This document shows, piece by piece, positions 7,347 to 16,677 of a stretch of 64,000 bases of DNA. Within the stretch, counting starts at the first letter, position 1. Each line of letters opens with the position of its first letter. The notes below the pieces were generated by a model that saw only the letters and a list, made by a program, of their open reading frames with translations, did not search any database and was not told where the DNA came from. This DNA comes from RYN-230 sp963829725 (GTDB taxonomy: Bacteria > Actinomycetota > Actinomycetes > Streptosporangiales > Streptosporangiaceae): NCBI GenBank assembly GCA_963829725.1, contig CAWHJW010000008.1, positions 124,001 through 188,000 on the forward strand. Reading direction: 5' to 3'. Both the position numbers and the translations under genes were made by a program.

Positions 7347-10300
7347 ATGTCCGCCATGTCTTCTGAGTCGCCGCAGTCGGCGGATCTCAACAAGGCTAAA
7401 GCCAGCGGAGCCGCGCCCGGCACGGGCGAGTCCGCGGGCCACGAGCATTCCGCCGACGGCGCGGCCAGCAAGGATTTCGGGCCGAACGAATGGCTGGTGG
7501 ATGAGCTCTACCAGCGTTACCTGGCCGATCCCGGTTCGGTGGACATGGCCTGGTGGAACTTCTTCGCCGATTACACGCCGCCCGCCAGCGCGCGCGGCGG
7601 CGACCGCCGCCCGGCGGCCACGGCCGCCAACGGCACGACCACCGCGAACGGTCCGGCCCCGCCGGCCGGGCCGGGAGCCGGCCCGGCCGCGGCCCGGCCC
7701 GCCGCACCCGCGGGCAGCCCGCCCGTCACGGCCGCGCCCGCCCCGGCCCGGCCGGACGGGCAGCCCGGAGGCGGCCTGCCCGCCGCCCCGGCCCCGCCCG
7801 CGGCGCCGGGGACGCCGGCCCCGCCCCGGCGCCCGACGGCACCGTCCGGCTGCGCGGTGCGGCCGCCCGGACCGCCAGCAACATGGCGGCCAGCCTGAGC
7901 GTGCCCACCGCGACCAGCGTCCGGACCATCGCGGCCAAGCTGCTGATCGACAACCGGATCGTGATCAACAACCACCTGGCCCGCGGCCGGGGCGGCAAGG
8001 TGTCGTTCACCCACCTCATCGGGTACGCCGTGATCCGCGCGCTGGCCGGGGTGCCGGAGATGAACAACTCCTACACCGAGGTGGACGGCAAGCCCGCCCT
8101 GGTCCACCCGGAGCACGTCAACCTGGGCCTGGCCATCGACGTGACCGCCAAGGACGGCTCGCGCCAGCTGCTGGTGCCCGCCGTGAAGGCGGCCGAGACC
8201 CTGGACTTCCGCCAGTTCTGGATGGCGTACGAGGACGTGGTCCGGCGGGCCCGCACCGGCAAGCTGACGGTGGACGACTACGCGGGCACCACGATCTCGC
8301 TGACCAACCCGGGCACGATCGGCACCGAGCACTCGGTCCCCCGGCTGGTGGCCGGGCAGGGCTGCATCGTCGGGGTCGGCGCGATGGAGTACCCGGCCGC
8401 CTACCAGGGCGCCGCCGAGGAGACGATGACCCGGCTGGCCATCAGCAAGTCCGTCACCCTCACCTCCACCTACGACCACCGGATCATCCAGGGCGCCCAG
8501 TCCGGGGAGTTCCTGCGCCAGATCCACCTGCTGCTGCTGGGCAGCAACGGCTTCTGGGACGAGGTCTTCAAGGCGCTGAAGATCCCCTACGAGCCGGTCC
8601 GCTGGGTCCGGGACATCCCGGCCGGCCACGAGGACGACATCACCAAGTCGGCCCGGGTGCACGAGCTCATCCACGCCTACCGGGTGCGCGGGCACCTGAT
8701 GGCCGACACCGACCCGCTGGAGTACCGGCAGCGCAAGCATCCCGACCTGGACATCAACCAGCACGGGCTGACCCTGTGGGACCTGGAGCGGACCTTCGCC
8801 ACCGGCGGGTTCGGCGGCAAGCCGCTGATGAAGCTGCGCGAGATCCTGGGCGTGCTGCGTGACTCCTACTGCCGCACGGTCGGCGTGGAGTACATGCACA
8901 TCCAGAACCCGGAGGAGCGGGCCTGGATCCAGGCCCGGGTGGAACGGCCGCACGACCGGGCCGACCACGATGAGCAGATGCAGATCCTGTCCCGGCTGAA
9001 CGTGGCCGAGGCGTTCGAGATGTTCCTGCAGACCAAGTACGTGGGCCAGCGCCGGTTCTCGCTGGAGGGCGGCGAGTCGCTGATCCCGCTGCTGGACGCC
9101 GTGCTCACCGAGGCCGCCGACGCCCCCCTGGACGAGGCCGTGCTGGGCATGGCCCACCGGGGCCGGCTGAACGTGCTGGCCAACATCGTCGGCAAGTCCT
9201 ACGCGCAGATCTTCCAGGAGTTCGAGGGCAACATGGACCCGCGCAGCTCGCACGGGTCCGGCGACGTGAAGTACCACCTGGGCGCGTCGGGCGTGTTCAC
9301 CGCGAACGACGGGGCCACGATCCCCACCTCGCTGGTGGCCAACCCCTCTCACCTGGAGGCGGTCAACCCCGTGCTCGAGGGGGTCGTCCGGGCCAAGCAG
9401 GACGTCATCGACATGGGCGAGCCCGGTTTCACGGTGCTCCCCGTGATGATTCACGGCGACGCCGCGTTCGCGGGCCAGGGCGTGGTCGCCGAGACGCTGA
9501 ACCTGTCCCAGCTGCGCGGCTACCGCACCGGCGGGACCGTGCACATCGTGGTGAACAACCAGGTCGGCTTCACCACCGCGCCGGCGGAATCCCGGTCCAG
9601 CGTGTACTCCACCGACGTGGCCCGGATGATCCAGGCCCCGATCTTCCACGTCAACGGGGACGACCCGGAGGCGGTGGTCCGGGTCGGCCAGGCTCTCCTT
9701 CGCCTACCGGCAGACGTTCCGCAAGGACGTCGTCATCGACATGATCTGCTACCGGCGGCGCGGGCACAACGAGGCGGACAACCCCTCGTTCACCCAGCCG
9801 CTGATGTACGACCTGATCGACGCGAAGCGGTCCAGCCGCAAGCTGTACACCGAGTCGCTGATCGGCCGGGGCGACATCACCATGGAGGAGGCCGAGCAGG
9901 CGCTGCGCGACTACCAGCAGCACCTGGAGCGGGCCTTCACCGAGACCCGGGAGGCGGCCAAGCGGCCGATGGACCCGGGCGCGGTGGTCCGGCCGGACAC
10001 CGCGGCACCAGCGCCGATCGACCACGCCGCCACGCCCACCGCGATCTCCGAAGAGGCCGTCAAGCGGATCGTGGACACCCAGCTCAACCTGCCCGAGGGG
10101 TTCACCCCGCACCCGCGGCTGCAGCCGCTGCTGGCCCGCCGGGCCACGATGGTGGAGCAGAACGCGATCGACTGGGCGACCGGGGAGATGCTGGCCTTCG
10201 GGTCGGTGCTGATGGACGGGCACACGGTACGGCTGGTCGGCCAGGACACCCGGCGCGGCACATTCGGCCAGCGGCACGCGGTGCTGGTGGACCGGCACAC

Positions 10301-11192
10301 CGGCGAGGAGCACACCCCGCTGCGGGCGTTCAACTCTCCGGGCGCCCGGTTCCACATCTACGACTCGCTGCTGTCGGAGTACGCCGCGGTGGGCTTCGAG
10401 TACGGTTACTCGGTGGCCCGGCCGGGCGCCCTGGTGTGCTGGGAAGCCCAGTTCGGTGATTTTGTCAACGGGGCGCAGACGATCCTGGACGAGTTCATCA
10501 GCTCGGGCGAGCAGAAGTGGGGCCAGCAGTCCGCCGTGGTGCTGCTGCTGCCGCACGGCTACGAGGGGCAGGGCCCGGACCACTCCTCGGCCCGGATCGA
10601 GCGCTTCCTGTCGCTGTGCGCGCAGGGCAACATGACCGTGGCCGTCCCGACCAGCCCGGCCAACTACTTCCACCTGCTCCGCTGGCAGGCCCTGTCCGGG
10701 CGGCGCACCCCGCTGGTGATCTTCACGCCGAAGTCGATGCTCCGGCTGAAGGACGCGGCCTCGGCGGTGTCCGACTTCGCCAGCGGGTCGTTCCGGCCCG
10801 TGATCGGGGACCGTGGCGACGTGAACCCGGCCGGCGTGCGGCGGGTGCTGCTCTGCGCCGGGAAGATCTACTACGACCTGGCCCGGCAGCGGGAGGCGGC
10901 CGGGCGGGCCGACACCGCGATCATCCGGGTCGAGCGGCTGTACCCGGTGCCCGACGCCGAGCTAGAGGCGGAGGTGAGCCGGTACCCGGCCGCCGAGGAG
11001 ATCGTCTGGGTCCAGGAGGAGCCGGCCAACATGGGCGCCTGGCCGACCATGGCGCTCACGCTGCCGGACGTCCTCGGCCGGCCGGTGGGCCGCCTGTCGC
11101 TGCCCGCCAGTTCCGCGCCGGCCGCGGGCTCGGCCAACAAGCACGCCGTCGACCACCGGGCGGTGGTCGGCGACGCCGTCCCGCAGGACTGA
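7347..11192 (+). CDS. kgd: Multifunctional 2-oxoglutarate metabolism enzyme (Kgd/SucA), two frameshifts
   Basis: This is the actinobacterial fusion of an E2-like acyltransferase domain and a thiamine-diphosphate 2-oxoglutarate dehydrogenase/decarboxylase (E1o), about 1280 residues. The N-terminus has NEWLVDELYQRYLADP, then a Pro/Ala-rich linker. The E2-like core follows (ATSVRTIAAKLL through STYDHRIIQGA), then the E1 core with HGDAAFAGQGVVAETLNLS, NNQVGFTT and the C-terminal LLPHGYEGQGPDHSSARIERFL. The enzyme acts in the TCA cycle. The frame changes in the linker near 7800-7840 and again near 9690, where one extra base in GGCCAGGCTCTCC breaks QLSFAYRQTF. Both sides of each break are well conserved, so sequence error is at least as likely as true inactivation. 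The next gene begins within 4 bases of the stop. Confidence 0.93.
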
Positions 11193-11195
11193 GCG

Positions 11196-11423
11196 GTGTA
11201 CTTCACCGATCGCGGCATCGAGGAACTGCAGAGCCGCCGGGGCGAGGATGAGGTCAGCCTGGCCTGGCTGGGCGAGCGGCTGACCGAGTTCATCGACCTG
11301 TTCCCCGAGTCGGAGCCGGTCGTGGACCGGCTGGCCACCTGGCTGGCCCGGCTGGATGACGACGACGAGGATCTGCTGCCCGGCCTGGCCGGCGACGCGG
11401 CCCCGGTTCGCGATACATCTTGA
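11196..11423 (+). CDS. DUF6104-family small protein
   Basis: The 75-residue acidic protein (MYFTDRGIEELQSRRG, then WLGERLTEFIDLFPE and VDRLATWLARLDDDDED) matches the actinobacterial DUF6104 family, which I recall as commonly encoded directly after kgd. The GTG start at 11196 lies 3 bases after the kgd TGA, so the two are probably cotranscribed. The function is unknown. No membrane segment or cysteine motif is present. Confidence 0.8.
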   Translation: MYFTDRGIEELQSRRGEDEVSLAWLGERLTEFIDLFPESEPVVDRLATWLARLDDDDEDLLPGLAGDAAPVRDTS

Positions 11424-11549
11424 CTTCTCGCTGACGCGACATATCGTGTTGCTGGGACGCCTGGCGTGCCAGCCCGCGGCTCCGCGCCCGGACCAGGCCG
11501 GGGGCGCCGGGTCCCAGCCCTGCGGGCGCACGCTGGAAAGGATCACCCC

Positions 11550-12387
11550 ATGCCGCGCTGGACCGTGGACTCACCCATCACGCTCGACTTCGATCAGGTG
11601 ACCGCGCTGCGGGTGCACGCCATCTCCGGCTCGGTCGCCGTGCTCGCCACCGGCGACCGGTGCTGCCTGGACATCGACCGTATCGCCGGCCATCCGCTGC
11701 AGGTCAGCCACTCCGGCGGCGTGCTCACCATCGGCTATGCGGAGCTGAGCTGGGACAGCCTGCTCGAGTGGCTGCGGCCGCAGCCACACTCGGCCGCCAT
11801 CACGGTCACCGTGCCGCCGGGCTGCCCGGTCCAGCTCGGCGTGGTGCAGGCCCGGGCGATCGTGTCCGGGATCACCGCGCCGGCCTCGCTGAAGAGCGTC
11901 TCCGGGAAGATCATCCTGGACGGGGTGACCGGCCAGGTAGACGCGAACACCGTGTCCGGGGATGTGGAGGCCCAGGCGGTGGCGGGCACGATCGGGTTCA
12001 GCTCGGTGTCCGGGGACCTCACCCTGGCCGACGGCTCGGTCAGCCAGCTGCAGGCCAAGACGGTCAGCGGGCGGGTCACCGCGGACATCGACCTGGAGAC
12101 GGCCGGCGCTGACCGTCGGCACGGTCTCCGGGCCGGTCGCGATCCGGCTGCCGGGCCAGGCCGCCGCGCGGGTGGACCTGCGGTCCGGGTCGGGCCAGGT
12201 GTGCAGTGAGTTCCCCGGCCTGCACGCCAGCCAGAAACCGGGCGCCACCATGCTTAACGGCCAGCTCGGGGCGGGTGGGCCCGGCCAGGTCCGGGTGCGG
12301 TCAATGTCCGGCCCGATCACCTTGCTGCGGCGCGGTGACCCGCCCCCGGCCGGGCAGGCCGCCAGCCCGGCCGGGGGCGGGTCATGA
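11550..12387 (+). CDS. DUF4097-family beta-strand repeat protein, with a frameshift
   Basis: The product (about 278 residues if the frame is restored) is built of short beta repeats with a recurring SVSG/TVSG pattern (KSVSGKIILDGV, NTVSGDVEAQAV, SSVSGDLTLADG, KTVSGRVTADID, GTVSGPVAIRLP). This is the right-handed repeat typical of DUF4097 (adhesin-like) proteins. One base is gained or lost near 12105, between IDLETAG and ALTVGTVSG. The ATG at 11550 follows a GGAAAGG ribosome-binding site. The stop overlaps the start of the padR gene in ATGA, the usual arrangement for DUF4097-PadR pairs. The function is unknown. Confidence 0.75.
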
Positions 12388-13400
12388 GCCCGGTGTTCCG
12401 GCACGGACGGCTCCGGCTCTACCTGCTCAAGCTGCTGGATGAGTCGCCGCGGCACGGCTATGAGGTGATCCGGCTGCTGCAGGACCGGTTCATGGGCGTG
12501 TACGCCCCGTCCCCCGGCACCATCTACCCGCGGCTGGCCCGGCTGGAGGAGGAGGGGCTGGTCACCCACGACGAGGCGGACGGCCGCAAGGTGTACCGGA
12601 TCACCGAGAAGGGCCGGGAGGAGCTGCGGCAGCGCTCCGGCGACCTGTCCGAGCTGGAGGAGGAGATCACCGCCTCGGTCCGGGACGTCGCCCGGGAGGT
12701 CACCGAGGATGTCCGGGAGACCGTGCGCAACCTGCGCCGGGAGCTGAGCTTCGCGGCGCGGGACATGCAGCAGCGCGGGGCCGGGACGCAGCGGCCCGGG
12801 GCGGACGCCGGCCAGGAACGGCCGCAGGACAGGCGGGAGCGCCTGGACGGCGAGCGGGAGCGGCTGGAGACGGAATGGCGCCGGCTGGAAGCTGAGCAGC
12901 GGCGGCTGGCCGCCCACCGGGAACATCTCCAGGCGGAGCGGGAGCGGCTGGCGGCGGAGGGCCAGCGGGCCGCGGGGGAAGCCGCCGGGCCGGGCGGGGG
13001 TCAGGCCCGGGAGGGGCGCGGGGGGCGGTCCTGGGCGGGGCGCGGGCGGCGGTCCTGGGAGCACGGCTGGGACTGGGGCTGGGCTGGCGGGGACTGGGGC
13101 GGCCTGGACCTGGAACAGCTCGCCCGGCACTTCACCGCCGAGCTGCGGATGGCCGCGGCGCACGCCCACGAGGCGAGCGAGCAGGCGGCCGGCGAGCTGC
13201 GGACGATCCTGGACGAGGCGCTGGAAAGGATCAAGTCCGAGGTCTTCCGTGCCGGCGGCCGCCCGGGCGCCGGGCCCGGCCCGGGCGCCGGGGCCGGTCC
13301 TGGCCCCGGTGCGGGGGCCGGTGCGGGGCCGGCGAAGGGCCCGGCGAGGAGCCCCGGAGGCCCGGGGAAAACCGGTCGCGGGGGTAGCACGGAGGAATGA
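12384..13400 (+). CDS. PadR-family transcriptional regulator with long coiled-coil and Gly/Ala/Pro tail
   Basis: Residues 1-85 form a PadR winged helix: RLYLLKLLDESPRHGYEVIRLL, then PSPGTIYPRLARLEEEGLV and a wing ending in RKVYRIT. PadR proteins repress stress or efflux genes. Unlike short PadR proteins, this one continues for about 250 residues. It has a heptad-rich Arg/Glu coiled coil (ERERLETEWRRLEAEQRRL), then a Trp/Gly-rich patch (SWEHGWDWGWAGGDWGG), a second helical segment and a low-complexity (GPGAGAGPG)n tail. It overlaps the DUF4097 gene by ATGA and is probably coregulated with it. Confidence 0.88.
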   Translation: MSPVFRHGRLRLYLLKLLDESPRHGYEVIRLLQDRFMGVYAPSPGTIYPRLARLEEEGLVTHDEADGRKVYRITEKGREELRQRSGDLSELEEEITASVRDVAREVTEDVRETVRNLRRELSFAARDMQQRGAGTQRPGADAGQERPQDRRERLDGERERLETEWRRLEAEQRRLAAHREHLQAERERLAAEGQRAAGEAAGPGGGQAREGRGGRSWAGRGRRSWEHGWDWGWAGGDWGGLDLEQLARHFTAELRMAAAHAHEASEQAAGELRTILDEALERIKSEVFRAGGRPGAGPGPGAGAGPGPGAGAGAGPAKGPARSPGGPGKTGRGGSTEE

Positions 13401-13492
13401 GGATAGGCTTTTACTTCGCTCCGTGACCACCGCAGCGCCATTCGCCGGCCGCCGCGGGCGCGGGAGCGAGCCCTGGACCAGGAGGTGGCGCG

Positions 13493-14704
13493 GTGTCGGT
13501 GCCGCAGGCGAGCAGGCTCAACAACGTCCGGTACGACATCCGCGGGCCGGTGCTGAGCCGCGCCCGGCAACTGGAGGCCGAAGGGCACCTCATCCTCAAG
13601 CTGAACATCGGCAACACCGCGCCGTTCGGGCTGAACGCGCCGGACGACGTGGTGCATGAGGTGGTGCAGAACATCACCGATGCGCAGGGCTACAGCGACG
13701 CGCGCGGCATCCACTCGGCCCGGCTCGCGGTGGCCCAGCATTACACCACGCTGGGCGTGCCCGGAGTCGGCCCGGACGACGTTTACCTCGGCAACGGGGT
13801 CTCCGAGCTCATCGTGATGGCGCTGCAGGCGCTGCTCGACCCGGGGGACGAGGTCCTGGTGCCCAGTCCCGACTACCCGCTGTGGACCGGGGCGGTGATC
13901 CTGTGCGGCGCCCGGGCGGCACACTACCGGTGCGACGAGCAGGCCGGCTGGCAGCCCGACCTGGACGACGTGGCCTCCAAGATCACCCCGGACACCCGGG
14001 CCCTGGTGATCATCAACCCGAACAACCCCACCGGGTCGGTGTACTCCAGGCAGACCCTGCTGGGCCTGCTCGACCTGGCCCGGGAGCACGGCCTGCTGGT
14101 GCTGGCCGACGAGATCTACGACAAGATCCTCTACGACGGCGCGGTCCACGAGTCGGCCGCCGCGCTCGCTCCCGACCTCGTCGTGCTCACCCTGTCCGGG
14201 CTGTCCAAGACCTACCGCGCGCCCGGGTTCCGGTCCGGCTGGCTGGCGGTCAGCGGCCCGCGCGGTGCGGCCGCCGGGTACCTGGAGGGCCTGGAACTGC
14301 TGGCCAACATGCGGATGTGCCCGAACGTGCCGACCCAGTTCGCGATCCAGGCCGCGCTGGGCGGCCCGCAGAGCATTACCGCGCTGCTGCAGCCCGGCGG
14401 TCGGCTCCGCGACCAGCGCGACTTCGCCTGGCAGAAGCTGAACCAGATCCCCGGCGTGGACTGCGTCAGGCCGGCTGGCGCGCTGTACGTGTTCCCCCGG
14501 CTCGACCCGGACGTCTACAAGATCTCCGACGATCAGCAGCTCGTCATCGACCTGCTGGAACGGCAGCACCTGCTGCTCACCCACGGCACCGGGTTCAACC
14601 TGGACACCCCCGACCACCTGCGGATGGTGTTCCTGGCCAGCGTGGACGTGCTGGACGACGCCATCGGCCGGCTCGCTGCCTTCCTGGCCGACTACCACCA
14701 GTAG
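13493..14704 (+). CDS. PLP-dependent alanine-type aminotransferase (AlaA-like)
   Basis: The 403-residue enzyme has the full class I/II signature: GYSDARGIHSAR near residue 70, PSPDYPLW, VIINPNNPTGSVYS (about 172-185), LLVLADEIYDKILYD and the PLP lysine in TLSGLSKTYRAPGFRSGW (Lys239). Overall it matches AlaA/AlaC-type glutamate-pyruvate aminotransferases, which make alanine from pyruvate and glutamate. The GTG at 13493 is chosen because GGAGG lies 7 bases upstream. The frame is intact. It follows padR but is separated by 92 bases, so it may have its own promoter. Confidence 0.85.
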   Translation: MSVPQASRLNNVRYDIRGPVLSRARQLEAEGHLILKLNIGNTAPFGLNAPDDVVHEVVQNITDAQGYSDARGIHSARLAVAQHYTTLGVPGVGPDDVYLGNGVSELIVMALQALLDPGDEVLVPSPDYPLWTGAVILCGARAAHYRCDEQAGWQPDLDDVASKITPDTRALVIINPNNPTGSVYSRQTLLGLLDLAREHGLLVLADEIYDKILYDGAVHESAAALAPDLVVLTLSGLSKTYRAPGFRSGWLAVSGPRGAAAGYLEGLELLANMRMCPNVPTQFAIQAALGGPQSITALLQPGGRLRDQRDFAWQKLNQIPGVDCVRPAGALYVFPRLDPDVYKISDDQQLVIDLLERQHLLLTHGTGFNLDTPDHLRMVFLASVDVLDDAIGRLAAFLADYHQ

Positions 14705-14748
14705 CCCGCCTGGGCTGGCCAGGGCAGCCCGGGCGGCGCGGCGCAGCC

Positions 14749-15717
14749 CTAGGCCGTGAAGACGACCTTGCCGAACAGGTCGCCGGAGATCATCGCCGCG
14801 AACCCGTCGGCCGCCTCCCGCAGCGGGAACGCCCGGTCGATCTTCGGCCGCACCCCGGTCTGCTCGCAGAACCGGGCCAGCCGGGCCAGCTGGTCGCGGC
14901 TGCCCATGGTCGAGCCGACCACCGACAGCTGCAGGAAGAACACCCGGTTGAGCTCCGCGGCGGGCATCTCGCCACTGGTCGCCCCGGCGATCACGATCCG
15001 GCCGCCCGGGCGCAGCGAGCGCAGCGAGTGTGACCAGGTTGCCTGGCCGACCGTCTCCAGCACCGCGTCAACGCGTTCCGGCAGCCGGGCCCCGGCCGGG
15101 AACACCTGGTCCGCGCCGAGTTCCAGGGCGCGTTCCCGCTTTTCCTCGCTGCGGCTGGTCGCCCAGACCCGGAAGCCCGCCGCCCGGCCGAGCAGGATCA
15201 GCGCGGTCGCGACACCGCCGGCCGCCCCCTGGACCAGCACGGTGGCGCCCGGCTGCAGCCCGGACTTGTCGAACAGCATCTTGTACGCGGTGAGGTAGGC
15301 GGTCGGCAGGCAGGCCGCCTCGGTGAAGCTGAGCGCGGCCGGCTTGGGCACCAGGTTCCGCCGCGGCACCGCGACCCGCTCCGCGAACGTGCCGTCGTAG
15401 CGCTCGGACAGCAGCGACCGCCGCGGGTCGAGCGTCTCGTCGCCGCCCCCCGCCGCCGGGTCGCCGATCACCGCGTGCACGATCACCTCGGCGCCGTCCT
15501 CGTCGATCCCGGCCGCGTCGCAGCCGAGCACGATGGGCAGCCGGTCGGCGGAGATCCCCACGCCGCGCAGCGTCCACACGTCATGATGGTTCAGCGCGGC
15601 GGCCCGCACGGTGACCGTGGTCCAGCCGTCGGCCGGCCTGGGGTCGGGGCGCTCCCCGAGTTCCAGCGCGGCCAGCGGGTCCCCGGCGTCAATACGGGCG
15701 GCAGTCACAGCGAACAT
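14749..15717 (-). CDS. Zinc-binding-type (MDR) alcohol dehydrogenase/quinone oxidoreductase
   Basis: The 322-residue protein is a medium-chain dehydrogenase/reductase. It has a GroES-like N-terminal domain (AAALNHHDVWTLRGVG, LPIVLGCDAAGI) and a Rossmann nucleotide-binding domain with VLVQGAAGGVATALILLGRAAGF, where an alanine-glycine-rich loop replaces the usual GxGxxG. The HHD segment matches the zinc-binding dehydrogenase subgroup. Substrate is unknown. The frame is open upstream of 15717, but the ATG at 15717 begins the normal MDR N-terminus. It converges with the alaA-like gene and diverges from the CGNR gene. Confidence 0.85.
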   Translation of the reverse strand: MFAVTAARIDAGDPLAALELGERPDPRPADGWTTVTVRAAALNHHDVWTLRGVGISADRLPIVLGCDAAGIDEDGAEVIVHAVIGDPAAGGGDETLDPRRSLLSERYDGTFAERVAVPRRNLVPKPAALSFTEAACLPTAYLTAYKMLFDKSGLQPGATVLVQGAAGGVATALILLGRAAGFRVWATSRSEEKRERALELGADQVFPAGARLPERVDAVLETVGQATWSHSLRSLRPGGRIVIAGATSGEMPAAELNRVFFLQLSVVGSTMGSRDQLARLARFCEQTGVRPKIDRAFPLREAADGFAAMISGDLFGKVVFTA

Positions 15718-15870
15718 GGCCCGCACACTAGTCCGCTGGCCCGGCCAGTGCAGCGGCAGGGACCCCTGATGGCACGGACCCGCCCGAAGGGCCGGCCGGA
15801 ACGGCCAGTCTGTGTCATACTCGACGGCGGGGAAGCGGACCCCATATCCCCCAGCAGCAGAAGGACTGGA

Positions 15871-16449
15871 GTGGATCTCACCTCCTATGCCGAGCTGGCG
15901 GTGCGCTTGGTAAATACGGGCGGCGGCGTTGCTGATGACAGCCGCCCGGATGAGCTTGCCTCCATTGAGTCGTACCGGTCTCACATGGCGGGCCACGACT
16001 ACCCGAGCGACCGGGTCGTCCCGGCCGACCTCGATGCGTTGCGGCAGCTTCGCCATGAGCTGCGGCTGATCTTCGGCGCTTTCGCCGGCGGGTCGGCGGA
16101 CGACGCGGCCGCCCGGCTCAACGCGCTGCTCGCCCGGCACCCCATTCACCCGGAGATCGCCTGGCACGATGACCAGGCCTGGCACCTGCACCATGCGTCG
16201 AGCGGCTCGGTGGCCGACCAGTACGCCGCCGGGGCGGTGCTCGGGCTGACCCGGGTCATCACCGAACTCGGCGCGGGCCGGCTGCGCCACTGCGAGGCGG
16301 CCGCCTGCTCGAACTCGTTCGTGGACCTGACCGCGTCCGGGTCACAGAGCTACTGCGGGGACCGCTGCGCCGCCACCGCGAACGTGACCGCGCTGCACGA
16401 GCGGCGCCGTCCGCCGGAGGCCGGCCAGGCCACCACGGCCGCCGGCTAG
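15871..16449 (+). CDS. ABATE/CGNR zinc-finger domain protein
   Basis: The 192-residue product begins DLTSYAELAVRLVNT, as in the ABATE (putative stress-induced transcription regulator) domain. It ends with a CGNR-type zinc finger: HCEAAACSNSFVDLTASGSQSYCGDRCAATANV, then basic ERRR. The cysteines and the aromatic/aspartate spacing fit, although the CGNR core itself has changed to CGDRC. Such proteins are probable DNA-binding regulators. The GTG at 15871 has AAGGACTGGA upstream. It stands alone between divergent MDR and a permease. Confidence 0.8.
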   Translation: MDLTSYAELAVRLVNTGGGVADDSRPDELASIESYRSHMAGHDYPSDRVVPADLDALRQLRHELRLIFGAFAGGSADDAAARLNALLARHPIHPEIAWHDDQAWHLHHASSGSVADQYAAGAVLGLTRVITELGAGRLRHCEAAACSNSFVDLTASGSQSYCGDRCAATANVTALHERRRPPEAGQATTAAG

Positions 16450-16538
16450 CCGGCGGCCGCTGCCCTCCGGCGCTGCCCGGCCGCGCCACGCCGCTTTTCG
16501 GCTCCCCGATAGAGCAGCGCCGCGTGTTACGACGTGGA

Positions 16539-16552
16539 CGGATTGTAATCCG
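16539..16552. promoter_or_regulatory. Perfect palindrome upstream of the amino-acid permease (candidate operator)
   Basis: CGGATTGTAATCCG is a perfect 6-2-6 inverted repeat lying 126 bases before the permease ATG. About 40 bases further on is TTGACG followed after 17 bases by TACTCA, a weak promoter candidate. No regulator can be assigned. Confidence 0.4.
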
Positions 16553-16677
16553 CGTTACCGAAATGAATCCGCTACGTTCTTCTCAGGCCGTTTGACGATC
16601 ATTACCATGAGGCCTACTCACGGGGCGTATGCCCCACGTATGCGGACCGGGAAGCGGACCGGAAAGTAGGTTCGGAC

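Noticed and set aside
7571..9649. Long minus-strand frame opposite kgd
   Set aside because: It is an antisense shadow of a strongly conserved gene and has no family motifs; high-G+C DNA makes such frames common.
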